Shown piece by piece: positions 18,057 through 27,208 of a stretch of DNA of 64,000 nt (the first letter of the stretch is position 1; each line of letters begins with the position of its first letter). The notes beneath the pieces were generated by a model, which had not been told where the DNA came from, ran no database searches, and was given only the letters and a program-made list of their open reading frames with translations. The DNA lies in assembly GCF_014200675.1 (NCBI RefSeq), contig NZ_JACHCI010000001.1, forward strand, positions 62,001-126,000. The letters run 5' to 3'. The stretch comes from Janthinobacterium saanense. Lineage in GTDB: Bacteria; Pseudomonadota; Gammaproteobacteria; Burkholderiales; Burkholderiaceae_D. Position numbers and translations under genes: made by a program.

Positions 18057-19115
18057 TTAATGCGGGAAGGGCCACAGTCTCAATTTCTCTTTGGCGATTT
18101 GCCACAGCCGCGCCAGGCCGTGCGGTTCGACGATCAGGAAGAAGATGATCAGCGCGCCGAACACCATCAATTCCAGGTTCGAGGCCACGCTGGTGGGCAG
18201 CGCCAGGCCATGCGCAAAGGTGTTCAGAAACACGGGCAGCAGCACGATGAAGGCGGCGCCCAGAAAGGAGCCGAGGATGGAACCCACGCCGCCGATGATG
18301 ATCATGAACAGGATGCGGAAGGACAGGTCCAGGTTGTAGGCTTCCGGCTCCACCGTGCCCAGGTAGGCATAGGCATACAGCGCGCCGGCCACGCCGCAAT
18401 AGAAGGAGCTGACGGCAAACGCCAGCAGCTTGGTGCGCATCAACCGGAAACCGATCACTTCGGCCGCCATGTCCATGTCGCGCACGGCCATCCATGAGCG
18501 GCCCACATTCGAGCGGATCATGTTCTTGGCCAGCAGCGCCATGCCGGCCACGATGGCCAGCACCAGCAGGTATTTGCTTTGCGGCGTGTCGAACTGGTAG
18601 CCCAGAATCGTCATCTTTTGCACCGTGATCACGCCCGAAGAACTGTAGTTGGTCAGGTAGGGAATCTTGGTCAGGCACCAGACGACAAAGAACTGCGTCG
18701 CCAAGGTGGACGCAGCCAGATAAAAGCCGCGTATGCGCAGCGAGGGCAGGCCGAAGGCGATGCCCACCATGGCTGCGCACAGGCCGCCCAGGATGAACGA
18801 CACCAGCAGCGGCAGGCCGGGCAGGCGGGCCATGAAGTTATACGAAGCAAACGCGCCCACGGCCATGAAGGCGGCTGTGCCCAGCGACAGCTGGCCCGCA
18901 TAGCCGGTCAAAATATTCAGGCCCAGCGCCGCCAGCGCGAAGATCAAAAAGGGAATCATGATCGCCGACAGCATATAGGGCGAGGCGAAATAGGGCAGCA
19001 GGAAGACGGCGGCAAGCAAGGTCGCGGTGAAGGCCAGCCTGTCCTGGCGTATCGGAAAAATCTGCTTGTCAGCCTGGTAGCTGGTCTTGAATTGTCCTGC
19101 TTCACGATAAATCAT
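18057..19115 (-). CDS. Branched-chain-type ABC transporter permease (LivM-like)
   Basis: A 352-residue inner-membrane permease. The LivM hallmark NILTGYAGQLSLGTAAFMAVGAF lies near residues 65-87, with about nine hydrophobic helices after a 30-residue cytoplasmic lead. The EAA-like loop GVGSILGSFLGAAFIV is near 275. AAGGAC precedes ATG 19115 by 6 bases. It pairs with the LivH-like permease to form the channel. Confidence 0.9.
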   Translation of the reverse strand: MIYREAGQFKTSYQADKQIFPIRQDRLAFTATLLAAVFLLPYFASPYMLSAIMIPFLIFALAALGLNILTGYAGQLSLGTAAFMAVGAFASYNFMARLPGLPLLVSFILGGLCAAMVGIAFGLPSLRIRGFYLAASTLATQFFVVWCLTKIPYLTNYSSSGVITVQKMTILGYQFDTPQSKYLLVLAIVAGMALLAKNMIRSNVGRSWMAVRDMDMAAEVIGFRLMRTKLLAFAVSSFYCGVAGALYAYAYLGTVEPEAYNLDLSFRILFMIIIGGVGSILGSFLGAAFIVLLPVFLNTFAHGLALPTSVASNLELMVFGALIIFFLIVEPHGLARLWQIAKEKLRLWPFPH

Positions 19116-19160
19116 GGTCTGTCCTTTGCGATGGCGCGGTGGCGTGGTGTCTTGTGGTTG

Positions 19161-20063
19161 CTAGATGCGGCGGATGATTTTTTCGCCGAACAGGCCTTCG
19201 GGCCGCACCAGCAAGAACAGCAGGGCAAGCACATAGGGGAACCAGCCTTCGATGCCGCCGCCTACCATGGGGCCCAGGTAGACTTCGGCCAGTTTTTCAG
19301 ACGCGCCGATGATCAGGCCGCCGACGATGGCGCCCGGCACCGAGGTAAAACCACCGAGTATCAGCACCGGCAGCGCTTTCAGGGCGATGAAGGTGAGGGC
19401 GAATTGCACCCCATTGCGCGCGCCCCACAGCAAGCCCGCCACCATCGCCACCAGGCCCGCCACGCCCCAGACGACGGCCCAGATGCGCTGCAGCGGGATG
19501 CCCACCGCCAGCGCCGCCTGGTGGTCATCTGCGACGGCGCGCAGGGCGCGGCCCACCCTGGTTTTCGAGAACAGCAGGGCCAGGCAAATTACCAGCAGCG
19601 CGCAGATGCCGGCCGCCACCACGTCGAACTGCGAAACGATGATATTGAAATGGTCCATCAGGAAGGGCATGGGCACGTCGTCGATGGGCAGGTCCAGCTT
19701 GTGCACCTGCGAACCCCACATCAGCTGCGCCAGGCCCTCGATAAAAAACGCCAGGCCGATGGTGGCCATGAAGAGGGTGATCTCGGGCTGGTTGACCAGC
19801 GGGCGCAAGACCACGCGCTCAATGGCCATGCCCAGCACGATCATGGTCACCATCGTCAGCGGTATGGCCAGCCACAGCGACAGGCCGAATTTGTCCATGA
19901 TGCCGACGCAGGTCAGGGCGGCGAAAAACACCATTGCGCCCTGCGCAAAATTGAATACGCCGGAAGCCTTGTAGATCAACACAAAACCGATAGCCACCAG
20001 CGCGTACATGACGCCCGACAGCAGGCCGCCGATCAGCACTTCAAAGAAGAAATTGATATTCAT
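19161..20063 (-). CDS. Branched-chain-type ABC transporter permease (LivH-like)
   Basis: A 300-residue permease with the LivH hallmarks: an N-terminal FFFEVLIGGLLSGVMYALVAIGFVLIYKA and NFAQGAMVFFAA, and the loop GGFTSVPGAIVGGLIIGASE near residue 240. About eight membrane segments are visible. It lies 15 bases downstream of the LivG-like ATPase gene and 45 bases upstream of LivM. It forms the transport channel with LivM. Confidence 0.9.
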   Translation of the reverse strand: MNINFFFEVLIGGLLSGVMYALVAIGFVLIYKASGVFNFAQGAMVFFAALTCVGIMDKFGLSLWLAIPLTMVTMIVLGMAIERVVLRPLVNQPEITLFMATIGLAFFIEGLAQLMWGSQVHKLDLPIDDVPMPFLMDHFNIIVSQFDVVAAGICALLVICLALLFSKTRVGRALRAVADDHQAALAVGIPLQRIWAVVWGVAGLVAMVAGLLWGARNGVQFALTFIALKALPVLILGGFTSVPGAIVGGLIIGASEKLAEVYLGPMVGGGIEGWFPYVLALLFLLVRPEGLFGEKIIRRI

Positions 20064-20078
20064 ACGGATCCCGGGGAC

Positions 20079-20894
20079 TTAATGGCTGGAGCCCAAATAG
20101 GCGTTGATGACATCCTGGTTGCTGCGCACCTCGTCGGGCGTGCCGTCGCCGATCTTCTTGCCATAGTCGAGCACCACCACGCGGTCGGAGATATCCATCA
20201 CTACGCCCATGTCGTGCTCGATCAGCACGATGGTCGTGCCCAGCTGGTCGTTGACGTCGAGGATGAAGCGGCACATGTCCTGTTTTTCTTCCACGTTCAT
20301 GCCGGCCATCGGTTCATCGAGCAGTAAAATTTCCGGCTCGGCCACCAGCGCGCGGCCCAGTTCCACGCGTTTTTGCAAGCCGTAGGGCAAACGCCCCACG
20401 GGCGTCTTGCGGATGGCCTGGATTTCCAGGAAATCGATGATCTCTTCCGCCTTCTTGCGGTGCTCGATTTCCTCGCGCCGGGCCGGTCCCCAGTACAGCG
20501 CCTGCAGCAGGAAATTCGATTTCATCTTCAGGTTACGGCCCGTCATGATGTTGTCCAGCACCGTCATGCCCTTGAACAGGGCGATGTTCTGGAAGGTGCG
20601 CGCGATGCCGGACTTTGCCGCCGCATAGCAATCCATGCCGCGCCGGTGTTCGCCGCGATAAATGATCTCACCCTGCTGTGGACGGTACACGCCATTGATC
20701 ACGTTCAGCATCGAGCTTTTGCCTGCGCCATTGGGGCCGATAATGGCGCGGATTTCATGCTGTTTGACGTCGAAGGAGATGTCGGTCAGCGCTTTCACGC
20801 CGCCGAAGGATAACGAGATGTTTTTCAGGTCCAGGATCACGGGGCCGGTCTTGCGCGAGGTGCCGAAGTGATTTTCAGGTTCATTCATTTGCAT
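20079..20894 (-). CDS. Branched-chain-type ABC transporter ATP-binding protein (LivG-like)
   Basis: An ATPase of 271 residues from ATG 20894. Walker A is GPNGAGKSS, the signature is LPYGLQKRVELGRAL as in LivG proteins, Walker B is ILLLDEPMAGMN, and the switch His lies in LIEHDMGVV. An ATG at 20912 overlaps the stop of the ligase gene as ATGA, but AAGGAG lies 9 bases upstream of ATG 20894, which I prefer. The tight coupling to the ligase gene supports joint translation and a shared pathway. Confidence 0.88.
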   Translation of the reverse strand: MQMNEPENHFGTSRKTGPVILDLKNISLSFGGVKALTDISFDVKQHEIRAIIGPNGAGKSSMLNVINGVYRPQQGEIIYRGEHRRGMDCYAAAKSGIARTFQNIALFKGMTVLDNIMTGRNLKMKSNFLLQALYWGPARREEIEHRKKAEEIIDFLEIQAIRKTPVGRLPYGLQKRVELGRALVAEPEILLLDEPMAGMNVEEKQDMCRFILDVNDQLGTTIVLIEHDMGVVMDISDRVVVLDYGKKIGDGTPDEVRSNQDVINAYLGSSH

Positions 20895-20908
20895 GGTGCT
20901 GTGCTCCT

Positions 20909-22864
20909 TCATGCGGCCAGGCCCTGGGGCCGATACGTTTTGCTGTCCCAGATCTGCAGGTTGGCGCTGGTCGAACCGCTGCGGCCATCCTCGAATTTCA
21001 CCTGGGTCTCGATGTACTGCGTGGCCTTGCCCTCGTACAGGGCGGCGATCAGCACGGCGTATTTTTCGGCGATGAATTTGCGTCTTACCTTGCGCGTGCG
21101 CGTCAGCTCGTCGTCATCGGGATCGAGCTCCTTGTGCAGCACCAGGAAGCGGTGCACCTGCGTGCGGTCCATCAGCGGATCGGCCGCCAGTTCCGCGTTG
21201 ACCTGTTCGATGCAGTCGCGGATCAAGCCATAGGTTTCGGCACGCGCGGCCAGGTCGGTATAGCCCGCATAGGCGATGCCGCGCCGCTCGGACCAGTTGC
21301 CGACCGCTTCGATGTCGATATTGATAAAGGCGCAGACCTGCTCGCGCGCATGGCCGAAGGCCACCACCTCCTTGATGAAGGGGAAAAATTTGAGTTTGTT
21401 TTCGATGTAGTTGGGCGCGAAGATGGCGCCGCAGGCCATCTTGCCCACGTCGGCTGCGCGGTCGATGATTTTCAAGTGGCCTTCGCTGTCGAATACACCC
21501 GCGTCACCCGTGTGAAAATAACCGTCTGCGTCGATCACTTCGGCTGTCGCTTCGGGGCGATTGAAGTAGCCGCTCATGGTGGTGGGCGACTTGACCAGCA
21601 CTTCGCCATTGGCCGCCAGCTTGATTTCCACGCCCGGTGCGGGCAAGCCCACGCTGTCAAACTTGATATTGCCGTCCGGTTGCAAGCACACATAGGCGCA
21701 GGTTTCGGTCGAACCGTACAGCTGCTTGAGGTTGACGCCGATCGAGCGGTAGAAGCGGAACAGATCCGGGCCGATGGCGGCGCCGGCCGTGTAGGCGACG
21801 CGCACGCGCGACAGGCCCAGCACGTTTTTCAGGGGGCCATAGACGAGCAGCTCGCCCAGCTTGTACTGCAGGCTGTCGAGCAGCGGCACGGATTTTCCAT
21901 CGAGGATCTGGGCGCCGCAGCGTTGGGCCACGCTCAGAAAATAACTGAACATGCGGCGCTTGATGCTGCTCGCGTCTTCCATGCGTATCATCACGCTGGT
22001 CAGCATGTTTTCAAACACGCGCGGCGGCGCAAAATAGCAGGTGGGGCCGATTTCGCGCATGTCTATCATCACCGTGTCGCTTGACTCCGGGCAGTTGACG
22101 GTGAAGCCGGCCACCATCGATTGCGCCAGCGAAAACAGGCAGTCGCCCACCCACGCCATGGGCAGGTAAGACAGGATATCTTCGCCGTCGGTGAGCTGGT
22201 CGAAGGCCACGCAGCCTTCGCCGGCGGCCAGCAGCGCGCTATGGCTCTGGCATACGCCCTTGGGTTTGCCGGTGGTGCCCGAGGTGTACAGGATCACGGC
22301 GGTATCGCTACCGCGGCCCGCGTCGACGGAGGCTTCGAAAAAGCCCGGATGTTCGCGGTCATACACGCGGCCCAGTTCCTGCAGGGCGGCGAAGGAAATC
22401 AGTTCGGGCTGGTGATAGTGGCGCATGCCCCGCTCATCGTCGTAAGCGATATGGCTGACGTGCGGATACAGGGTTGTGAGTTCCAGCAGCTTGTCGACCT
22501 GCTCCTGATCCTCGACGATGGCGTAGCGGATTTCCGCATCCTGCAGCACATAGGCCATATCAAGCGCTGGCGCATCCTGGTACAGCGGCACGGGCACGCC
22601 GCCCAGGCTTTGCGCGGCCAGCATGGCCCAATACAGGCGGGGTCGGTTGTCGCCGATGATGGCCAGATTCATGCCGCGCTGGAAACCGAGGGCGGCCAGC
22701 CCGCAAGCCAGGGCACGCACTTCATCGTTGACCTGGGACCAGGTCCAGGTTTGCCAGATGCCCAGGTATTTTTCACGAAAGGCGGGCTTGTCGGCGCGTA
22801 GTGCGCCGTGTTGCAATAGCCGCCGTGGAAAAGTCGGCATCGCTGCTGTTCTCGTTGTTTGCAC
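20909..22864 (-). CDS. Long-chain-type acyl-CoA ligase (AMP-forming, FadD-like)
   Basis: A 651-residue AMP-dependent synthetase that should activate a carboxylic acid as its CoA thioester. The ATP loop YTSGTTGKPKGV lies near residue 193, the A5 motif LYGSTETCAYV near 386, and the A7 region GYFHTGDAG near 452. The architecture matches large FadD15/FAA-like ligases common beside Liv clusters. The start is GTG 22864 with GGAGA five bases upstream; ATG 22840 is an alternative. It heads the Liv-type operon and is divergent from a Crp/Fnr regulator. Confidence 0.88.
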   Translation of the reverse strand: MQTTRTAAMPTFPRRLLQHGALRADKPAFREKYLGIWQTWTWSQVNDEVRALACGLAALGFQRGMNLAIIGDNRPRLYWAMLAAQSLGGVPVPLYQDAPALDMAYVLQDAEIRYAIVEDQEQVDKLLELTTLYPHVSHIAYDDERGMRHYHQPELISFAALQELGRVYDREHPGFFEASVDAGRGSDTAVILYTSGTTGKPKGVCQSHSALLAAGEGCVAFDQLTDGEDILSYLPMAWVGDCLFSLAQSMVAGFTVNCPESSDTVMIDMREIGPTCYFAPPRVFENMLTSVMIRMEDASSIKRRMFSYFLSVAQRCGAQILDGKSVPLLDSLQYKLGELLVYGPLKNVLGLSRVRVAYTAGAAIGPDLFRFYRSIGVNLKQLYGSTETCAYVCLQPDGNIKFDSVGLPAPGVEIKLAANGEVLVKSPTTMSGYFNRPEATAEVIDADGYFHTGDAGVFDSEGHLKIIDRAADVGKMACGAIFAPNYIENKLKFFPFIKEVVAFGHAREQVCAFINIDIEAVGNWSERRGIAYAGYTDLAARAETYGLIRDCIEQVNAELAADPLMDRTQVHRFLVLHKELDPDDDELTRTRKVRRKFIAEKYAVLIAALYEGKATQYIETQVKFEDGRSGSTSANLQIWDSKTYRPQGLAA

Positions 22865-22929
22865 CAGTGTCTCCGGTTGCCAGTCTCAGGCTGCCCATCG
22901 TTGTGGGCCGCTCTGTGTTTTTATATGTG

Positions 22930-22943
22930 TTACGTTTGTGTAA
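22930..22943. promoter_or_regulatory. Short dyad in the ligase / Crp-family divergent region
   Basis: TTAC (22930-22933) and GTAA (22940-22943) stand six bases apart between the two divergent genes. It could be the site of the neighbouring Crp/Fnr protein, but the arms are only 4 bases, so the support is weak. Confidence 0.25.
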
Positions 22944-23003
22944 TGATAGTAGCTTGCGTTGCTATACCGAGTTGTCTTTTCGGGGACATTTGCCCACTTT
23001 TCG

Positions 23004-23705
23004 ATGGTGCGTCGCACAATGATGACAACTGATCCCAGCCTGAAAGAGGTCTTGCATACAGCCAATTGGGCGCAGCTGCTGGACGCCGCGCAATTGGCGC
23101 GCGTTGAAGCCGAACTGTTTGAAACCTTCGTGCCGAAAGGCGGTTTTGTCTGCCGCAAGGGCGATCCGGTCGAGAACTGGATCGGCATCATCAGCGGCAT
23201 GGTGAAGATGAATAATTTTTCCGCCTCGGGCAAGGCCATGACCTTTATCGGCGTGCCGCCCGGCAGCTGGTTTGGCGAAGGCTCGCTGCTGAAACGCGAA
23301 CCGCGCAAGTACGACACCATGGCCCTGCGCGATACGCGCGTGGCGCGCCTGCCCGCCGCTACTTTTCACTGGCTGCTGGAGACGAGTTTGCCGTTTACGC
23401 GCTTTTTGCTGATGCAGCTGAACGAGCGCCTGGGCCAGTTCATCGGCATGGTGGAAAACGAACGCCTGCTCGACTTGAATACGCGCGTGGCGCGCTGCCT
23501 GGCGTCGATGTTCAATTCACATTTGTATCCCGGTGTCGACAGGCTGGTGCAGCTGTCGCAGGAGGAAATCGGCCTCTTGTCCGGCTCTTCGCGCCAGCGC
23601 GCCAACCAGGCCTTGCAGGTGCTGGAGCGACAGGGCTTGCTGCGCCTCGATTACGGCGGCATCCGCATCCTGGACCTGGAAGGCTTGCGCCGCTACGAGG
23701 AGTAG
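23004..23705 (+). CDS. Crp/Fnr family transcriptional regulator
   Basis: A protein of about 233 residues with an N-terminal cyclic-nucleotide-binding-like beta barrel (GFVCRKGDPVENWIGIISGMVKM, then GSWFGEGSLLKRE). A C-terminal winged helix follows, with recognition segment LSQEEIGLLSGSSRQRANQALQVLE. No Fnr-type N-terminal cysteine cluster is present, so it is not an Fe-S oxygen sensor. The start is uncertain (23004, 23019 or 23022), as none has a clear ribosome site. It is divergent from the ligase/Liv operon and is the obvious candidate regulator of it, by position only. Confidence 0.82.
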   Translation: MVRRTMMTTDPSLKEVLHTANWAQLLDAAQLARVEAELFETFVPKGGFVCRKGDPVENWIGIISGMVKMNNFSASGKAMTFIGVPPGSWFGEGSLLKREPRKYDTMALRDTRVARLPAATFHWLLETSLPFTRFLLMQLNERLGQFIGMVENERLLDLNTRVARCLASMFNSHLYPGVDRLVQLSQEEIGLLSGSSRQRANQALQVLERQGLLRLDYGGIRILDLEGLRRYEE

Positions 23706-23788
23706 CAAGAGTAGCGCAGCACCGGCCCTGCCGTGGCGGCGCAATCGCGGTATCATAGGCGCTTCCCAGTACTGTTCCAGCCGCTTCC

Positions 23789-25600
23789 ATGCAGACTCCA
23801 GATCTCTCCAGCCCCGCCCTCCGTTTGTCGCAACTGCGCGTCGCCATGCGCGCGCAGCAGATCGACGCCTATATCGTGCCTTCGGCCGATCCGCATTTGT
23901 CCGAATACCTGCCGGGCCACTGGCAGGGCCGTGAATGGCTGTCTGGCTTTACGGGTTCCGTCGGCACCCTGGTCGTCACGCAGGACTTTGCCGGCGTGTG
24001 GACCGATGGCCGTTACTGGGAACAGGCGGAGACGGAACTGGCCGGCAGCGGCATCGTCCTGAAAAAAATCCCGTCCGGCGCCAGCGTGCTGTATATCGAC
24101 TGGCTGGGCGAGACCATGCAGCCGGGGCAAACGGTGGGCGTCGATGGCGCCGTGCTGGGCCTGGCCCATGCACGCTTGCTGCAGCAGGCGCTGGGTGCAC
24201 AGGTTACGCTGCGCACCGATACCGACTTGCTGCAACAGGTGTGGCAGGGGCGCCCGGCCATGCCGGCCGCGCCCGTGTTTGAACATGGCGCGCCGTATCC
24301 GGCCTTGCCGCGCACGGAAAAACTGGCCGCCTTGCGCGCCGCCATGGCGCAGAATGGCGCCAGCCACCACCTCATTTCCACGCTCGACGATATCGCCTGG
24401 CTGTTCAATCTGCGTGGCGCCGACGTGCATTACAACCCGGTTTTTGTCGCCCATGCGCTGGTCGGCCCTGAGCGCACGACTTTATTCGTTGCTGACGGCA
24501 AGGTGCCGGCCGCGCTGCGGTCCACGCTGGAACAGCAGGGCGTGGACGTGGCGCCGTACGAGCAGGCCGCCGCCGCACTGGCTGCCTTGCCCGCTGCCGC
24601 CACCCTGCTGCTGGACCCACGCCGCATCACTTACGGCACGCGCCTGGCCGTGCCAGCCACGGTGTCCGTGGTCGAAGCCATCAACCCGACCACCTTTGCC
24701 AAGTCGCGCAAGACGGAAACGGAAGCGGCCCACGTGCGCGCCGCGATGGAGCAGGATGGCGCCGCCCTGTGCGAATTTTTCAGCTGGCTGGACGCCACCC
24801 TGGCCGACCCGCAGCGTGCGCCCCTGACCGAAATCGGTGTGGATGAACACCTGACGGCTGCCCGTGCGCGCCGCACCGGCTTTGTCAGCCCCAGCTTCGG
24901 CACCATCGCCGGTTTCAACGCGCATGGCGCCATCATGCATTACCACGCCCATGCGGAGACTGCCGCGACGATCGAAGGCGACGGCTTGCTGCTGATCGAT
25001 TCGGGCGGCCAGTACCTGGGCGGCACCACCGATATCACGCGCGTGGTGCCCGTTGGCGCCATCACGGCGGAGCACAAGCGCGATTTCACCCTGGTCTTGC
25101 GCAGCATGATCGCGCTGTCGCGTGCGCAATTTCCGCTGGGCGTGAAGTCGCCCATGCTGGACTCCATCGCCCGCGCTCCGCTGTGGGCCGAAGGCATCGA
25201 TTTCGGCCATGGCACGGGCCACGGCGTGGGCTTTTTCCTGAATGTGCACGAAGGGCCGCAATCGATTTCGCAGTCCGCCATGCCGGAACCGCAGACGGCC
25301 ATGCAGCCGGGCATGATCACCTCCGTCGAGCCGGGCATTTACCGTCCGGGACGCTGGGGCATCCGCATCGAAAACCTGGTGCTCAATGTCTCTGCTGGCG
25401 AGAGTGAATTCGGCCAGTTCCTGCGCTTTGAAACCCTGACCCTGTGCCCGATCGACACGCGCTGCGTGGAGCGCAGCCTGCTGCGCGACGACGAGGCGGC
25501 CTGGCTCAACGACTATCACGCCACGGTGCGCGCGCGTTTGTCGCCGCATCTGGCGGGCAGCGCCCTGGCCTGGCTGGAACAGCGCACGGGAGCCATCTGA
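23789..25600 (+). CDS. Xaa-Pro aminopeptidase (aminopeptidase P, M24B)
   Basis: A 603-residue metallopeptidase that removes N-terminal residues before proline. Two creatinase-like N-terminal domains precede the pita-bread catalytic domain. The ligands appear in LLIDSGGQYLGGTTDITR, HGTGHGVGFFLNVHEGP and TSVEPGIYRPGRWGIRIEN. The length matches the three-domain eukaryote-like aminopeptidase P rather than the 440-residue E. coli PepP. The ATG at 23789 has a weak leader. Its stop overlaps the ATG of the next small gene (TGATG), so the two are translationally coupled. Confidence 0.92.
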   Translation: MQTPDLSSPALRLSQLRVAMRAQQIDAYIVPSADPHLSEYLPGHWQGREWLSGFTGSVGTLVVTQDFAGVWTDGRYWEQAETELAGSGIVLKKIPSGASVLYIDWLGETMQPGQTVGVDGAVLGLAHARLLQQALGAQVTLRTDTDLLQQVWQGRPAMPAAPVFEHGAPYPALPRTEKLAALRAAMAQNGASHHLISTLDDIAWLFNLRGADVHYNPVFVAHALVGPERTTLFVADGKVPAALRSTLEQQGVDVAPYEQAAAALAALPAAATLLLDPRRITYGTRLAVPATVSVVEAINPTTFAKSRKTETEAAHVRAAMEQDGAALCEFFSWLDATLADPQRAPLTEIGVDEHLTAARARRTGFVSPSFGTIAGFNAHGAIMHYHAHAETAATIEGDGLLLIDSGGQYLGGTTDITRVVPVGAITAEHKRDFTLVLRSMIALSRAQFPLGVKSPMLDSIARAPLWAEGIDFGHGTGHGVGFFLNVHEGPQSISQSAMPEPQTAMQPGMITSVEPGIYRPGRWGIRIENLVLNVSAGESEFGQFLRFETLTLCPIDTRCVERSLLRDDEAAWLNDYHATVRARLSPHLAGSALAWLEQRTGAI

Positions 25601-25848
25601 TGCGCTCGACCCGCGCCACCTCCGCCATCGACCGTCTCAAAGAGCGCACTGGCAACCGCCTGTACACGATGGCGCGTACCGGCGATGAACTGTTCTTCCT
25701 GACGGAAGGGCCGGGCTTGCCGCCTCTGTGCCCACCGCTGGAACTCGACGCCTTCGTCGCTTTCGTCAATGGCCTGGGACCGCAAAAGGCGCGCCGCGTC
25801 AGCAAGCTCGATGTGGCGTTTGAAAAGCAGCTGAACAAGAAAACCTGA
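25600..25848 (+). CDS. Hypothetical small protein coupled to aminopeptidase P
   Basis: An 82-residue protein of unknown function beginning MRSTRATSAIDRLKERTGNRLY. It is basic at both ends with a central Pro/Leu-rich segment (GPGLPPLCPPLELDAF), no signal peptide and no membrane segment. The ATG overlaps the stop of the peptidase gene by one base and the stop stands one base before mgtC-like ATG 25850, so it sits inside a tight operon. The frame is open further upstream, but that part lies inside the peptidase gene and is spurious. Confidence 0.65.
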   Translation: MRSTRATSAIDRLKERTGNRLYTMARTGDELFFLTEGPGLPPLCPPLELDAFVAFVNGLGPQKARRVSKLDVAFEKQLNKKT

Positions 25849-25849
25849 G

Positions 25850-26590
25850 ATGCCGACCGTCGACTTCCTGCGTGCGTACTGGTCGCCAGCTGAACTGGCG
25901 ACGAATGGGGTGATCCTGCTCAATTTGCTGGGCGCGCTGCTGCTCGGCTTGTTGGTTGGCTATGAACGCTCGTACCACGGGCGTGCGGCCGGCATGCGCA
26001 CCTATGGCCTGGTGTGCATGGCCTCGGCCGCGCTGACGGTGCTCGGCGGTTATCCCGAGTTCTGGTACGGCGGCCATGGCATGGTGTCGGGCAGCGATCC
26101 GACGCGCGTGATCCAGGGCATCGTCACGGGCGTGGGTTTCCTGGGCGCCGGCGTCATCATGCGCGAAGGCTTCAATATCAGCGGCCTGACGACGGCCGCC
26201 TCGATCTGGGCCTCGTCGGTGATCGGCGTCATGGTCGGCATCGGGTTTTATCTGTCCGCCATGGGCCTGGCCTTCATGTGCGCGATGGCCATGATTTTCC
26301 TGTCCAAGCTGGAAAACTGGCTGCCGTCGCGCCATGCGATTGCCATCACCATGCGCTTCAAGCGCGATTTTATTCCGCGCGAAGATGCGCTGCGGCGCAT
26401 GGCCGCCAAGCGTGGTTACGACATCGCCGGCGGCTCGCTGACCATCGGCAGCACCGACGGCATGCAGGAATGGCGTTTCGTGGCCATCGCGCATGGCAAG
26501 AACACGGGCGCCAGCCTGTCGAACATGTCGGCCGAACTGGCCATCTTCGAGGGCATCGCCGGCTTCCAGCTGTCGCATGCCCGCAATTGA
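25850..26590 (+). CDS. MgtC/SapB family membrane protein
   Basis: A 246-residue inner-membrane protein. Four or five hydrophobic segments carry the MgtC core (LLGLLVGYERSYHGRAAGMRTYGLVCM, then GIVTGVGFLGAGVIM). A soluble C-terminal domain of about 90 residues looks ACT-like. Family members are linked to growth in low Mg and to ATP-synthase control; the role here is not shown by context. It starts one base after the preceding gene's stop. Confidence 0.88.
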   Translation: MPTVDFLRAYWSPAELATNGVILLNLLGALLLGLLVGYERSYHGRAAGMRTYGLVCMASAALTVLGGYPEFWYGGHGMVSGSDPTRVIQGIVTGVGFLGAGVIMREGFNISGLTTAASIWASSVIGVMVGIGFYLSAMGLAFMCAMAMIFLSKLENWLPSRHAIAITMRFKRDFIPREDALRRMAAKRGYDIAGGSLTIGSTDGMQEWRFVAIAHGKNTGASLSNMSAELAIFEGIAGFQLSHARN

Positions 26591-26609
26591 TCAAACCCAG
26601 GAGAGCAGC

Positions 26610-27191
26610 ATGGATGTGCAGGCGCAGGCAGTACTCGATTTCTGGTTCTTGCCACCCACCGATGCGGGCTACGGCCAGTCGCGGGTGGAATGGTTCCGCA
26701 AGGATGCCGCCTTTGACGCGTACATCGTCCAGCATTTCGGGCCGCTGATAGCGGCCGCCATCGCTGGTGGTTTGCGCGACTGGGAAACCACGCCGCAGGG
26801 CGCGCTGGCGCGCCTCATCGTGCTGGATCAACTGACCCGCAATGCCGGGCGCGATACGCCGCAGGCGTTTGCCGGCGACGCCCAGGCCCTGGCGCTGGCT
26901 TGCCAGTTGACGGACACAGGTAGTGATGAATCGCTGCTGCCGATGCAGCGCGCCTTCGCCTACCTGCCGTTCGAGCATGCGGAAGACCTGGCCATGCAGG
27001 CGCGCGCGGTGCAGCTGTTCCAGCTTTTGTCCCAGCAGCACCCGGGTTTCGACAGCATGCTCAATTACGCCGAACGGCACCAGGAAGTCATTGCCCGTTT
27101 TGGCCGTTTCCCGCACCGTAACGCCATCCTGGGCAGGGACTCCACGCCGGAAGAAGAGATTTTTCTGCGCCAGCCCGGTTCCCGTTTTTAA
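26610..27191 (+). CDS. DUF924 family protein
   Basis: A 193-residue alpha-helical protein of the DUF924 family, with the conserved blocks VLDFWFLPP, LDQLTRNAGRDT, LPFEHAEDL and the C-terminal RFGRFPHRNAILGRDSTPEEEIFL. Function is unknown; the fold resembles TPR-like helices. GGAGAGC stands ahead of ATG 26610, 19 bases after the MgtC stop. The longer frame from 26493 overlaps that gene and is rejected. Confidence 0.85.
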   Translation: MDVQAQAVLDFWFLPPTDAGYGQSRVEWFRKDAAFDAYIVQHFGPLIAAAIAGGLRDWETTPQGALARLIVLDQLTRNAGRDTPQAFAGDAQALALACQLTDTGSDESLLPMQRAFAYLPFEHAEDLAMQARAVQLFQLLSQQHPGFDSMLNYAERHQEVIARFGRFPHRNAILGRDSTPEEEIFLRQPGSRF

Positions 27192-27208
27192 TGCATTGTT
27201 AGGTCATC

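Noticed and set aside
16653-18497. 614-codon plus-strand frame across the binding-protein gene
   Set aside because: Shadow frame spanning two real genes; the LivK-like signal peptide and domain on the minus strand are convincing.
18579-20327. 582-codon plus-strand frame across the two permease genes
   Set aside because: Crosses three real genes and is His/Gln-rich, as expected for antisense of membrane proteins.
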